DNA of 64,000 nt from Indibacter alkaliphilus LW1 (GTDB lineage Bacteria > Bacteroidota > Bacteroidia > Cytophagales > Cyclobacteriaceae), in contig NZ_ALWO02000006.1 in NCBI RefSeq assembly GCF_000295935.2, positions 36,651-100,650 of the forward strand, given 5' to 3'. A program made the translations under genes and the position numbers. Below are positions 8,619 to 16,057 of this stretch, piece after piece (position 1 is the first letter of the stretch; each line of letters starts with the position of its first letter). Below the pieces are notes generated by a model that did no database searches, had not been told where the DNA came from, and was given only the letters and a program-made list of their open reading frames with translations.

Positions 8619-8978
8619 ATGATTCCTACTCCAGAACACAATGAAAGAATGGCAAAAATGACCTTTGCTTCAGTTTACCCCCACTACGTCACCAAGGTAG
8701 AGCGCAAAGGCAGAACCAAAGAAGAACTTCATGAAGTGATCACTTGGCTGACAGGTTTTGATGATGGACAGATTCAGGACCTGATTGATAAGAAGGTAAC
8801 ATTTGAAGAGTTTTTTGCCAAAGCAAAGCTCCACCCAAATGCGGAAATGATCACCGGAACCATCTGTGGCTACAAAATCCAGGAAATCGACAACCCTCTT
8901 ACCAAGCAAGTCCGTTATCTTGACAAGCTTGTCGATGAATTGGCGAAAGGGAAGAAGATGGAGAAGATATTGAGGTGA
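8619..8978 (+). CDS. DUF2200 family protein
   Basis: 119-residue cytoplasmic protein of the DUF2200 family, function unknown. Recognisable family features are FASVYPHYVTKVERKGR near the N-terminus, the middle WLTGF and ITGTICGYK, and the C-terminal RYLDKLVDELAKGK ending KMEKILR. The frame is open from 8553, but the ATG at 8619 gives the standard family length and follows a promoter element. The gene stands alone, enclosed on both sides by related repeat arrays, and its DNA shows no obvious compositional break from its neighbours. Confidence 0.9.
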   Translation: MIPTPEHNERMAKMTFASVYPHYVTKVERKGRTKEELHEVITWLTGFDDGQIQDLIDKKVTFEEFFAKAKLHPNAEMITGTICGYKIQEIDNPLTKQVRYLDKLVDELAKGKKMEKILR

Positions 8979-9300
8979 TAAAATGGTAGAAATATAGTAG
9001 ATATACAGTTGAAATACGTTAGAAATAAAGTAGAAATATTTGGGCGAAATTGAAGGCTAAGCCATATTCCGATCGCTATGCTTTCAGGACTCATGCTGAA
9101 AATCCAGTTTCTATCCTATTTTAGTGAAGCGATATTTCTATCTTATTTCACTCATTATATTTCGTGTAGCATATTTCAATTTTATTTCGCCGTAGGCATA
9201 TTTCACGAAGTATGTCCCGAATTGCTCCGCTCTCGGGACTTCCGCTAAAGCTCCAGTTTCTACCATATTTCCATTAATATCAAATATCGCCAAAGGTTAA
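8979..9300. repeat. Intergenic repeat array B (11-bp units, forward then inverted)
   Basis: Directly after the DUF2200 stop, five 11-bp units stand in perfect phase at 8987-9041 (TAGAAATATAG, TAGATATACAG, TTGAAATACGT, TAGAAATAAAG, TAGAAATATTT). From about 9110 the same words appear inverted (TATTTC) with modules such as TTTCGCCGTAGGC and TTTCACGAAG. A segment at 9205-9262 is an inverted near-copy of 22059-22117 in array C. No coding frame crosses it. The forward-then-inverted plan would let a transcript fold into a long imperfect hairpin. Confidence 0.8.
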
Positions 9301-9362
9301 TATCACGAAGTCAATATCAATCAAAATCTTTTTAATCTGCCAAATTGACATTTTTTATCCTT

Positions 9363-9379
9363 TGGAACGGGCATTGATA
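9363..9379 (+). promoter_or_regulatory. Possible sigma-54-like promoter of htpG
   Basis: TGGAACGGGCATTGATA: GG at 9364-9365 and GA at 9376-9377 are 10 nt apart, the spacing of a -24/-12 promoter (consensus GG-N10-GC). It lies about 50 bp before the htpG ATG. The -12 dinucleotide is GA rather than GC, so this is a weak call. Confidence 0.4.
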
Positions 9380-9427
9380 ATGCTGCATTGTCAAAATGTT
9401 TATCCATAATTAAAATTCAATATAGCT

Positions 9428-11311
9428 ATGCAGGAAAAAGGTACCATCTCGATACATACCGAGAATATTTTCCCGATCATCAAGAAGTTTTTATACTCTG
9501 ACCATGAGATTTTTCTCCGAGAACTGGTCTCCAATGCAGTAGATGCCACCCAAAAAATAAAAAGACTGGCACAGTTGGGGCAGTACAGTGGAGAACTAGG
9601 CGATACCACTATTGAGGTAGCTTTCGACAAAGACAAAAAGACCATCACCATTACCGACAAGGGTCTTGGGATGACTGCCGAAGAAATCAAAAAATACATC
9701 AACCAGATCGCTTTCTCAGGAGCTACAGAGTTTGTGGAGAAATTCAAGGATGCCAAAGATGCCAATGAAATCATCGGTAAGTTTGGACTTGGGTTTTATT
9801 CAGCCTTTATGGTGGCCAAAACAGTGGAGATCAACACCCTCTCATACCAAGAAGGTGCTGAGCCTGCCAGATGGACTTGCGATGGAAGCACTGAATTTGA
9901 AATCAGTGAAGGAGACAGAAAAGAGAGAGGCACTGAAATCACCCTCCACATCAATGAAGATTCTGAGGAGTTTTTGGACAAGTGGAAATTGCAGGGCATT
10001 CTGGACAAATATGCCAAATTCCTTCCTGTGCCCATCAAATTTGGGACAAAAACAGAAAGCGTTGAGGACGGTGTGGACGACAAAGGAGAGAAGAAATGGA
10101 AGTCTGTGGAAGTGGACAACATCATCAACACCACTTCCCCGATCTGGACCAAATCTCCAAGCGACCTGAAGGATGAAGATTACCTTGCTTTCTACAAAGA
10201 ATTGTATCCGATGAGTGAAGATCCGCTTTTCTGGATTCACCTCAATGTGGATTATCCTTTCAACCTGACAGGAGTACTTTATTTCCCGAAGGTGAAAAAT
10301 GACTTCGAATTTCAGAAAAATAAAATCAAACTTTTCAGTCGTCAGGTATTTATTACCGATGAGGTAAAAGATATCGTGCCTGAATTCTTGATGCTGTTGC
10401 ATGGGGTAATCGACTCTCCTGATATTCCGCTCAATGTATCCAGAAGTTTCTTGCAGGCGGACGGTAATGTGAAGAAAATCAACAATTACATTACCAAAAA
10501 GGTAGCAGATAAGCTGGGTGAACTCTTCAAAAAGGGCAGAAAAGTCTATGAAGAGAAGTGGAATGATATAGGACTCTTTGTGAAATACGGTATGATCAGT
10601 GAAGATAAGTTTGCTGAGAAAGGAAAGGACTTTACTTTGCTGAAAAATACCAAAGGAGAACTTTTCACTTTACCTGAATACAAGGAGAAAGTTTCCGCCA
10701 TTCAGACTGACAAAGAGGGCAACACCATTTATCTCTATGCCACTGATGCTGACAAGCAGGACGCTTTCATACAGTCAGCTGGCAAAAAGGATTATGATGT
10801 GTTGTTGATGGATTCGCCAATCGATAGCCACTTTATCCAACACCTGGAGACCAAGGAAGAGAAAACCCAACTGAAAAGGGTAGATGCCGATGTGGTAGAC
10901 AAACTGATCCAAAAAGAGGACAACTACGAAAATCTGCTTACTGAAGAACAATCCAATAAGGTAAAAGAGATCTTCGAAAAGGCCATCAACAGCCAGACTT
11001 ATTCGGTGGCAGTAGAAGGACTTAGCCCGGAAGAGCTTCCTGTGACTGTGACCATGGATGAATTTATGCGCAGGATGAAGGATATGGCCCAGATGGGTGG
11101 AGGCATGAGTTTTTATGGTGCCATGCCTGACAACTACAAGGTAGCCATCAACGGCAATCACCCAGTGATCGACAAGGTTCTCAAAGCAGAATCAGAAGAA
11201 GATCAGACCAGGTTAGCAAAACAGGCTTTTGATTTGGCTCTTTTGTCTCAGGGATTGCTTAAAGGCAAAGACCTGACGGAGTTTGTCAAGAGAAGTGTGG
11301 AGTTGATTTAA
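9428..11311 (+). CDS. htpG: Molecular chaperone HtpG (Hsp90)
   Basis: 627-residue ATP-dependent chaperone of the cytoplasm. The N-terminal GHKL ATPase domain shows the Bergerat-fold motifs ELVSNAVDAT (32-41, with the Mg-binding Asn36), DKGLGMT (77-83, adenine-contacting Asp77) and the lid motif GKFGLGFYSAFM (117-128). The middle domain includes the catalytic-loop arginine region in PLNVSRSFLQ, and the C-terminal dimerisation domain ends without the eukaryotic MEEVD tail. Length is normal for bacterial HtpG. The gene is monocistronic and ends in two tandem terminators. Confidence 0.97.
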   Translation: MQEKGTISIHTENIFPIIKKFLYSDHEIFLRELVSNAVDATQKIKRLAQLGQYSGELGDTTIEVAFDKDKKTITITDKGLGMTAEEIKKYINQIAFSGATEFVEKFKDAKDANEIIGKFGLGFYSAFMVAKTVEINTLSYQEGAEPARWTCDGSTEFEISEGDRKERGTEITLHINEDSEEFLDKWKLQGILDKYAKFLPVPIKFGTKTESVEDGVDDKGEKKWKSVEVDNIINTTSPIWTKSPSDLKDEDYLAFYKELYPMSEDPLFWIHLNVDYPFNLTGVLYFPKVKNDFEFQKNKIKLFSRQVFITDEVKDIVPEFLMLLHGVIDSPDIPLNVSRSFLQADGNVKKINNYITKKVADKLGELFKKGRKVYEEKWNDIGLFVKYGMISEDKFAEKGKDFTLLKNTKGELFTLPEYKEKVSAIQTDKEGNTIYLYATDADKQDAFIQSAGKKDYDVLLMDSPIDSHFIQHLETKEEKTQLKRVDADVVDKLIQKEDNYENLLTEEQSNKVKEIFEKAINSQTYSVAVEGLSPEELPVTVTMDEFMRRMKDMAQMGGGMSFYGAMPDNYKVAINGNHPVIDKVLKAESEEDQTRLAKQAFDLALLSQGLLKGKDLTEFVKRSVELI

Positions 11312-11320
11312 AATACCATT

Positions 11321-11356
11321 AACCATTGGGGTCTTTTTCAGACCCCGATGGTTTTA
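11321..11356 (+). terminator. First htpG terminator
   Basis: 13-bp stem with one mismatch (AACCATTGGGGTC / GACCCCGATGGTT), loop TTTTTCA, then a short T run, 9 bp after the htpG stop. Confidence 0.85.
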
Positions 11357-11363
11357 CCTCTTG

Positions 11364-11399
11364 AACCTTTGAGATCTTTATGATCTCGAAGGTTTTTTT
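11364..11399 (+). terminator. Second, tandem htpG terminator
   Basis: 13-bp stem with one mismatch (AACCTTTGAGATC / GATCTCGAAGGTT) and a T run, 8 bp after the first hairpin. Two strong terminators in series insulate the operon that follows. Confidence 0.85.
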
Positions 11400-11711
11400 G
11401 TATTTATAATTCTATGTTCAACTAACAAAAAAAACTTTTCTTTACCAATATTTAAACGTTCATTCACAAATTTTACCGAAAACATAATCTGGCTTATGTA
11501 ATTGACTATCAAAGCCTTAATTGAGAGATTTTATTTTATATTGAAATATTTGTTACTGAAAATCAATAGGTTACAAAGAAATTAAAAATATTTTTAGTTT
11601 AAAACTTGACAACTAAGTCGTTTTTTTTCCTTATAGGAGAATTAGTTTTTGTCGGCAATTTTTAATTCATATTGTATTTTAACCAATTTTCAACTTGTAA
11701 ATTTCAAACTA
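11400..11711 (+). other. A+T-rich leader region before the small-peptide operon
   Basis: About 310 bp with no convincing coding frame. It is very A+T-rich and should hold the promoter of the operon that follows. The best -7 candidate, TAAATTTC (11698-11705), has one mismatch to TAnnTTTG and sits too close to the start codon to be sure of. A frame open from 11649 is an in-frame extension of the small peptide and is unlikely to be translated. Confidence 0.4.
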
Positions 11712-11924
11712 ATGAAAAAGTATGTATTCTTATTTCTAAGCTCGTTTTTGCTTGCTTTATCAGTATCATTTACTTCAAATTCCGCATGTATTGATCCAAA
11801 TACAGGTGGCGAATATGTAATTCCTAATCCAAATGGAGCTGGGTTAGCCGTGCTTTCCGCACATGTAGGAGGAGGAGCCTGTATGGGATGTGGAGGATGT
11901 GTAATTCCTATTCCAATGCAGTAA
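11712..11924 (+). CDS. Small secreted Cys/Gly-rich peptide
   Basis: 70 residues: a signal peptide (MKK, hydrophobic core 5-20, likely cut near SNSA at 22-25) followed by a 45-residue peptide with one Cys near its start (Cys26) and a Gly-rich tail GGGACMGCGGC (Cys57, Cys60, Cys63, CxxCxxC). The phrase VIP-x-P occurs twice, at 36-40 (VIPNP) and 64-68 (VIPIP). The ATG at 11712 gives a proper signal peptide, unlike the upstream extension. It is the first gene of a four-gene operon with a DUF4221 lipoprotein 44 bp downstream. The layout recalls NVEALA-type small peptides encoded beside propeller lipoproteins in Bacteroidetes, but I cannot assign it to that family. Function unknown. Confidence 0.7.
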   Translation: MKKYVFLFLSSFLLALSVSFTSNSACIDPNTGGEYVIPNPNGAGLAVLSAHVGGGACMGCGGCVIPIPMQ

Positions 11925-11968
11925 TCCTAAATTGCCCTTGGATATCCAAGGGCTAATTTTATAAAAAT

Positions 11969-13126
11969 ATGGCTTTTTGTAGAAATTTAATCTTACTGGC
12001 ACTTATTCTTCATTCATGTACCCGGCCCATTGAAGAATTAAATGACGACTATATGTTTCACTTTGTGGAAGAGATCAATCTTGTCCTTGATGATTCTACC
12101 TCAAATGAATTTATATACTCACAATATTTCAGCAACGGCAAAGAAGAATTTCTGGTAGCTTTAAATCCAATTACTAATTCGGTGGACAAATACTCTCTAG
12201 CTGATGGAAATCTTGCGAAAAGGATAAAATTCCTTACTGAAGGACCAGAAGGAATAAATTCAGTTATGCAAGGTTTCACTTATGCTTCGCCAGATTCCAT
12301 TTTTATTTACCTTAAAGGAAGCGTAAGAGGGAGTATTATGATCAATGAAAATGGGGAATTCGTTAAAAGATTAAGTCCAGTTCTTGATGAATCAGAACAT
12401 TATGGGTTAGTAAATCATGTTTCTACAGTAGGAAATTCCACAAAATTATTTGGAGACCGACTTCATTTTATGCAATTCCCACTTTTTGATATTCATAATC
12501 CCTCGAATATAAATGGAAAATTTCCATTATCACTGGAATACAGTTTGAGTATGGATCAAATTCATTATGATTCAACCATCACTTATCCTGAGGTATATTG
12601 GGACAAAATATGGCCTGTCTATGATTTGGTATTTTCCAGAGATTTTATCTCAGATTCAATTTATTTAATCTCTTGGCCGATTTTGGACTCCCTTATTGTA
12701 GTTGATAAAAGTAATCGGCAAACAAAAAAAATACCTGCAAAGAGCAGTTTTTTCTCTGCAAAACAAAAACCTTTTAACACGCCACCAAATCAAGCAGAGC
12801 AAAATGAATTGGTTTTGGGACAGTTTCGATATCGACAAATCATTTTTGATCCTTACAGGAAATTATATTATCGAATGGTCACTCACCCTCTTGAGGATCC
12901 AAAAAATAAAACATTTATCCCATACATTGACGAGCAACAGTTTTCTATAATTGTATTTGATAAAGATTTTAACTTTAAAAAAGAAGTTCTTTTTCCATCA
13001 AAATCTTATTCTCCATTCAATTTTTTTGTTAGTGAAAAAGGAATTATCCTTATGAAAAACAATTACTTTGATGAAGACATAAATGAGGATCAACTGGTTT
13101 TACATGTTTTTAATCTTGAGCCATGA
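11969..13126 (+). CDS. DUF4221-family lipoprotein (predicted beta-propeller)
   Basis: 385-residue predicted lipoprotein; the N-terminus MAFCRNLILLALILHSC places the lipidated Cys at residue 17. The rest reads as a repeated-strand protein with phrases such as KFLTEGPEGINSV, ASPDSIFIYL and SIIVFDKDFNF, typical of DUF4221, a family common in Cyclobacteriaceae and built like the six-bladed propeller lipoproteins. Function unknown; a cell-surface or periplasmic sensor or binding role is inference. The stop overlaps the next gene by 4 bp (ATGA), so translation is coupled. Confidence 0.72.
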   Translation: MAFCRNLILLALILHSCTRPIEELNDDYMFHFVEEINLVLDDSTSNEFIYSQYFSNGKEEFLVALNPITNSVDKYSLADGNLAKRIKFLTEGPEGINSVMQGFTYASPDSIFIYLKGSVRGSIMINENGEFVKRLSPVLDESEHYGLVNHVSTVGNSTKLFGDRLHFMQFPLFDIHNPSNINGKFPLSLEYSLSMDQIHYDSTITYPEVYWDKIWPVYDLVFSRDFISDSIYLISWPILDSLIVVDKSNRQTKKIPAKSSFFSAKQKPFNTPPNQAEQNELVLGQFRYRQIIFDPYRKLYYRMVTHPLEDPKNKTFIPYIDEQQFSIIVFDKDFNFKKEVLFPSKSYSPFNFFVSEKGIILMKNNYFDEDINEDQLVLHVFNLEP

Positions 13127-13512
13127 AGATTTACTACATTCGAATTTTAATTATTTTTATGTTTTTCAACGTATCCTGTAACCGAAAAAATTCTAAAATA
13201 GAAGAGAGGTTTAAAGAATTTTCAAGAAAATTAGATATCCATGAGGATAATATTTTGTTTATCAACCTTTATGGATGTCCTTCTTGTACAGTTGTTTATT
13301 ATGATTACGCCAATCATTTTTTGGATTCTGGAGTAGTAGTTTTAATCTCAAAAAATTCAAAAAAAGCAAAAGCATTTTTGGATGTATATCACCCAAAAGT
13401 TGTTTATGACCAAGAAAATCTATCAAAGCAACTAAATTTGTCAAACGTTATGCCTACAGTTTATAGTCAAAAAAAGGATGGATCAATTGATTCCTTAATT
13501 GTTGGGTTTTAA
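13123..13512 (+). CDS. Thioredoxin-like lipoprotein with CPSC motif
   Basis: 129 residues: a hydrophobic lipoprotein-type signal (MKIYYIRILIIFMFFNVSC, Cys19), then a charged stalk and a compact domain with ILFINLYGCPSCTVVYYDYA, placing a CxxC motif (Cys52, Cys55) after a beta-strand exactly where a thioredoxin fold has its active site. The later NVMPTVYS resembles the cis-proline loop (MPT) of thioredoxins. This suggests a membrane-anchored periplasmic thiol oxidoreductase, with the Cys-rich peptide of the same operon as a possible substrate (inference). It is shorter than TlpA/ResA proteins. The gene overlaps the DUF4221 gene by 4 bp. Confidence 0.68.
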   Translation: MKIYYIRILIIFMFFNVSCNRKNSKIEERFKEFSRKLDIHEDNILFINLYGCPSCTVVYYDYANHFLDSGVVVLISKNSKKAKAFLDVYHPKVVYDQENLSKQLNLSNVMPTVYSQKKDGSIDSLIVGF

Positions 13513-13522
13513 TTAGTGCATC

Positions 13523-14563
13523 ATGAAAACCTCGATCTGGATTTCAATTTACATGTGCTTGTCGCTTTCTTGCAGTCAAGAACCTTTCCAATTCCATGAT
13601 TTTGAATTAAAATCTTTAACTATTGAAATTGACGATCCAAGGGTTTATTCGGAATACCTTTACATTGGTAACCACTTTTGGACGAAGAATCAACTATGGT
13701 TTAACACCAATTTTTCTAAGACTGTAGGAGTGGATTCTTTGGGAAATGTAATAGAGATCATAGATCTTGGAAATGTTGTTCAAGATCATCAGGGAAGACC
13801 TATTGAGTACAAAGGAGGAATGGTCACTGATTTTTTTCTTCATGAGTCTGAAGTTTATGCCCTTTATTTGGCTGATGATAAGTTGAAAAGGTTTAGCTTA
13901 AAGGGAGGAGGTTATGAAGCCATTGATTTGCCATCTAAAGAAGAGTTGTTTTATTTAAATTTTAGGGATATTATAACAAATGACGAAACTGGTCATAAAA
14001 AATTATTCGTGATTTCAGGGATTTCAGGCGATTTTGAATCTTTCGATTTATACGTTAATACTAAAGAAATCAAATCTGGCTTTAGAGGAAATTTTGTACC
14101 TGGGATTAGGAGTTTTATGGTTTCTAAATCAACTGAGGGAAAAGTAATTTTATTCGATTATGAATGGAAGGGTATTTCCATGTTTGATATTAAGGGGAAT
14201 AGAGTTTATGATTTCAATATGCCAAAAGAACCAAATATTATTTTTGGAGAAGGGAGAGACCATTTTGAAAAATGGTTTCAGATTGGGTTTGAGGAACTAG
14301 GGGCTAGAATAATAAAAGTGGTAGGTGAACCGGAAGATTTATGGGTTTTAATGAATTTGAATCCTAATGGGAAAGCCAATGGGCCAATAGAACCATTTTT
14401 TCTTCTTAGAAATAGAAACTCTGAATTGGATTTTTTTCGGTTAAAAGGAATGGATCAAATCAATATCAATGACGAAGGCCTTGTTCTGATCACGAATTTC
14501 AAGGATAAAAGCGTTGTTTTTGAAATTATGGACTTCAAGCTTTTTTGTTCCAACCTTAAATAG
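13523..14563 (+). CDS. Large lipoprotein, possible beta-propeller, unknown function
   Basis: 346 residues with a lipoprotein signal (MKTSIWISIYMCLSLSC, Cys17). The mature part is rich in short strands and phrases such as SLGNVIEIIDLG, SEVYALYLADDKLKRFSLKG and GKVILFDYEWKGISMFDIKG, the look of a multi-blade propeller similar in size to the DUF4221 protein two genes upstream, though clear family membership is not visible to me. It starts 10 bp after the CPSC lipoprotein and is the last gene of the operon. A short gap then leads into the Rrf2 regulator's own promoter. Confidence 0.65.
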   Translation: MKTSIWISIYMCLSLSCSQEPFQFHDFELKSLTIEIDDPRVYSEYLYIGNHFWTKNQLWFNTNFSKTVGVDSLGNVIEIIDLGNVVQDHQGRPIEYKGGMVTDFFLHESEVYALYLADDKLKRFSLKGGGYEAIDLPSKEELFYLNFRDIITNDETGHKKLFVISGISGDFESFDLYVNTKEIKSGFRGNFVPGIRSFMVSKSTEGKVILFDYEWKGISMFDIKGNRVYDFNMPKEPNIIFGEGRDHFEKWFQIGFEELGARIIKVVGEPEDLWVLMNLNPNGKANGPIEPFFLLRNRNSELDFFRLKGMDQININDEGLVLITNFKDKSVVFEIMDFKLFCSNLK

Positions 14564-14580
14564 TTACTCCACCCTCATTA

Positions 14581-14610
14581 TTTGCTATCCCGATAATTCC
14601 CCTATTTTTG
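14581..14610 (+). promoter_or_regulatory. Promoter of the Rrf2 gene (near-leaderless)
   Basis: TTTG at 14581-14584, 18-bp spacer, TATTTTTG at 14603-14610: a full match to the Bacteroidetes vegetative promoter. Only 5 nt separate the -7 element from the ATG at 14616, so the mRNA should begin at or within a few bases of the start codon. Confidence 0.7.
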
Positions 14611-14615
14611 TAACC

Positions 14616-15032
14616 ATGCTATCCAAAAAAACCAAGTATGCTTTTCATGCCCTGACTTATTTGGGCAAGCACCGTGATCAGAAGACGGTTTTGATTCAGG
14701 ACATTTCTGAGGAATATGGGATTTCCCATAAGTTTTTGGAAAACATACTTTTGGAGTTGAAAAAAGCCGGGATCCTGGGGAGTAAAAAGGGAAAAGGGGG
14801 TGGCTATTACCTGATCAAAGCCCCCAAAGATGTAGCCCTCTCCAAAGTCATCAGGCTGCTGGACGGTCCCATAGCACTACTTCCCTGTGTGAGCCTCAAC
14901 TACTACGAACCCTGCATAGAGTGCAAGTCCGAAGCAGCATGTGGGCTAAATAAGGTCATGATCCAAGTACGGGACGAAATGCTTAAAGTTCTGGAAAATA
15001 AGACGTTAGCAGATATTTTAGATAAAGAATAA
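14616..15032 (+). CDS. Rrf2-family transcriptional regulator
   Basis: 138-residue regulator with an N-terminal winged helix-turn-helix (LIQDISEEYGISHKFLENIL, about 26-45; wing GSKKGKGGGYYL) typical of Rrf2/IscR/CymR. Four cysteines fall in the effector region (Cys91, Cys100, Cys103, Cys109), close to the cluster-binding spacing of IscR, so a Fe-S or thiol sensor is plausible. The ATG at 14616 is chosen over the longer frame from 14514 because that would overlap the previous gene and place the promoter inside the coding region. It sits just upstream of the sulfate assimilation genes and probably controls them (inference from context). Confidence 0.88.
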   Translation: MLSKKTKYAFHALTYLGKHRDQKTVLIQDISEEYGISHKFLENILLELKKAGILGSKKGKGGGYYLIKAPKDVALSKVIRLLDGPIALLPCVSLNYYEPCIECKSEAACGLNKVMIQVRDEMLKVLENKTLADILDKE

Positions 15033-15074
15033 AATTTTTTCCCTAATTACCCTATCTTTTTTATAGGTTTTATA

Positions 15075-15082
15075 TACTTTTG
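15075..15082 (+). promoter_or_regulatory. -7 element upstream of the DUF2061-cysH unit
   Basis: TACTTTTG matches TAnnTTTG and lies 23 bp before the ATG at 15106, giving the sulfate genes a promoter separate from that of the Rrf2 gene. No good TTG at -33, which would fit an activated or regulated promoter. Confidence 0.5.
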
Positions 15083-15105
15083 TTATTCTGAAACTGGAAA
15101 AGTAT

Positions 15106-15378
15106 ATGATCCTAGACCAACCTATCAAAAAGTGGTTTGTAAACAGCAAAGGCCAAGATTCTAACATCAAGAGCTTTCTCAAATCCATATCTTGGAGAAT
15201 AGTCGGTACACTCGATACCATGGTGATTTCCTTTTTCGTCACTGGCCAATTGGTCATGGCCCTTTCCATTGGGTCAATAGAGGTAGTCACCAAAATCGCC
15301 TTGTATTACCTGCACGAGCGTGCTTGGGAAGGAGCAACCAAAATCAAAAAAGATGAGCCTAAAAACGAATTTGCATAG
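15106..15378 (+). CDS. DUF2061 small membrane protein
   Basis: 90-residue protein with the DUF2061 signature (SFLKSISWRIVGTLDTMVIS) and two hydrophobic segments (about 30-50 and 54-69), ending in a charged tail. The family is widespread next to sulfate assimilation genes in Bacteroidetes, but its role is not known; a membrane function in the pathway is inferred from position. Its last 26 bp overlap the start of cysH in another frame, indicating tight co-expression. Confidence 0.85.
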   Translation: MILDQPIKKWFVNSKGQDSNIKSFLKSISWRIVGTLDTMVISFFVTGQLVMALSIGSIEVVTKIALYYLHERAWEGATKIKKDEPKNEFA

Positions 15379-16057
15379 TCTTGGCGAAAAGCTGGATAGT
15401 CTAAGTCCGTCTGATGGCTTGGCACTGCTTTCGGATCTTTTCCCCGGAAAAGTAGTCTTCTCTACTTCACTGGGACAAGAAGATCAGGTCATCACGCAGT
15501 TGATCGCGGAGAACCTACTTGATATCCACATCTTTTCTTTGGATACAGGTCGCTTGTTTCCGGAAACTTTGGACTTGATCGCTAGGACTGAAAGTAAGTA
15601 CAAAAAAAGAATTGAAGTGCTTTACCCTGAAAGGACCTCTGTAGAGAAGTTGGTGGCCGATATCGGCATCAATGGATTCTATGATTCGGTGGAAAATAGA
15701 AAGTCCTGCTGCTTTGTACGTAAAGTAGAGCCTCTGAAAAGAGCACTTGCTGGTAACAGTGTCTGGGTAACTGGCCTTCGTGCCGAGCAAAGCCCAAACC
15801 GGGCTGATATGAAAAAAATCGAATGGGACGAAGCCAATCAGATCATCAAATTCAACCCCTTACTCGATTGGACTTACGATCAGTTGATCGCCTATATCAA
15901 TGAAAACAATATTCCTTACAACCCGCTCCACGACAAAGGCTTTATCAGCATAGGCTGCGCCCCATGTACCCGAGCCATCAGCGAAGGCGAGGATCCAAGA
16001 GCCGGCAGATGGTGGTGGGAAGAGTCAAAGAAGGAATGTGGGTTGCATATAAAATGA
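15353..16057 (+). CDS. cysH: Adenylyl-sulfate (APS) reductase CysH, [4Fe-4S] type
   Basis: Reduces adenylyl sulfate to sulfite and AMP with thioredoxin as donor. The 234 residues include the PP-loop-related SLGQEDQV and DTGRLFPETL segments and the four cluster cysteines as a pair KSCC (Cys119, Cys120) and CAPC (Cys202, Cys205); the catalytic Cys229 lies in the C-terminal ECGLH motif. The presence of the cluster cysteines marks it as an APS rather than PAPS reductase, in keeping with the absence of cysC here. The ATG at 15353 is preferred over 15320. Overlaps the DUF2061 gene by 26 bp. Confidence 0.94.
   Translation: MSLKTNLHSLGEKLDSLSPSDGLALLSDLFPGKVVFSTSLGQEDQVITQLIAENLLDIHIFSLDTGRLFPETLDLIARTESKYKKRIEVLYPERTSVEKLVADIGINGFYDSVENRKSCCFVRKVEPLKRALAGNSVWVTGLRAEQSPNRADMKKIEWDEANQIIKFNPLLDWTYDQLIAYINENNIPYNPLHDKGFISIGCAPCTRAISEGEDPRAGRWWWEESKKECGLHIK

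Noticed and set aside
8120..9300. CRISPR array as an explanation for the 11-bp repeats
   Set aside because: The unit is only 11 bp with no unique spacers of 30-40 bp, the repeats are degenerate, and no cas gene is in the window.
15033..15105. SAM or other sulfur-related riboswitch upstream of the cys genes
   Set aside because: The leader before DUF2061 is about 23 nt after the -7 element, too short for a known riboswitch, and no conserved core was seen.
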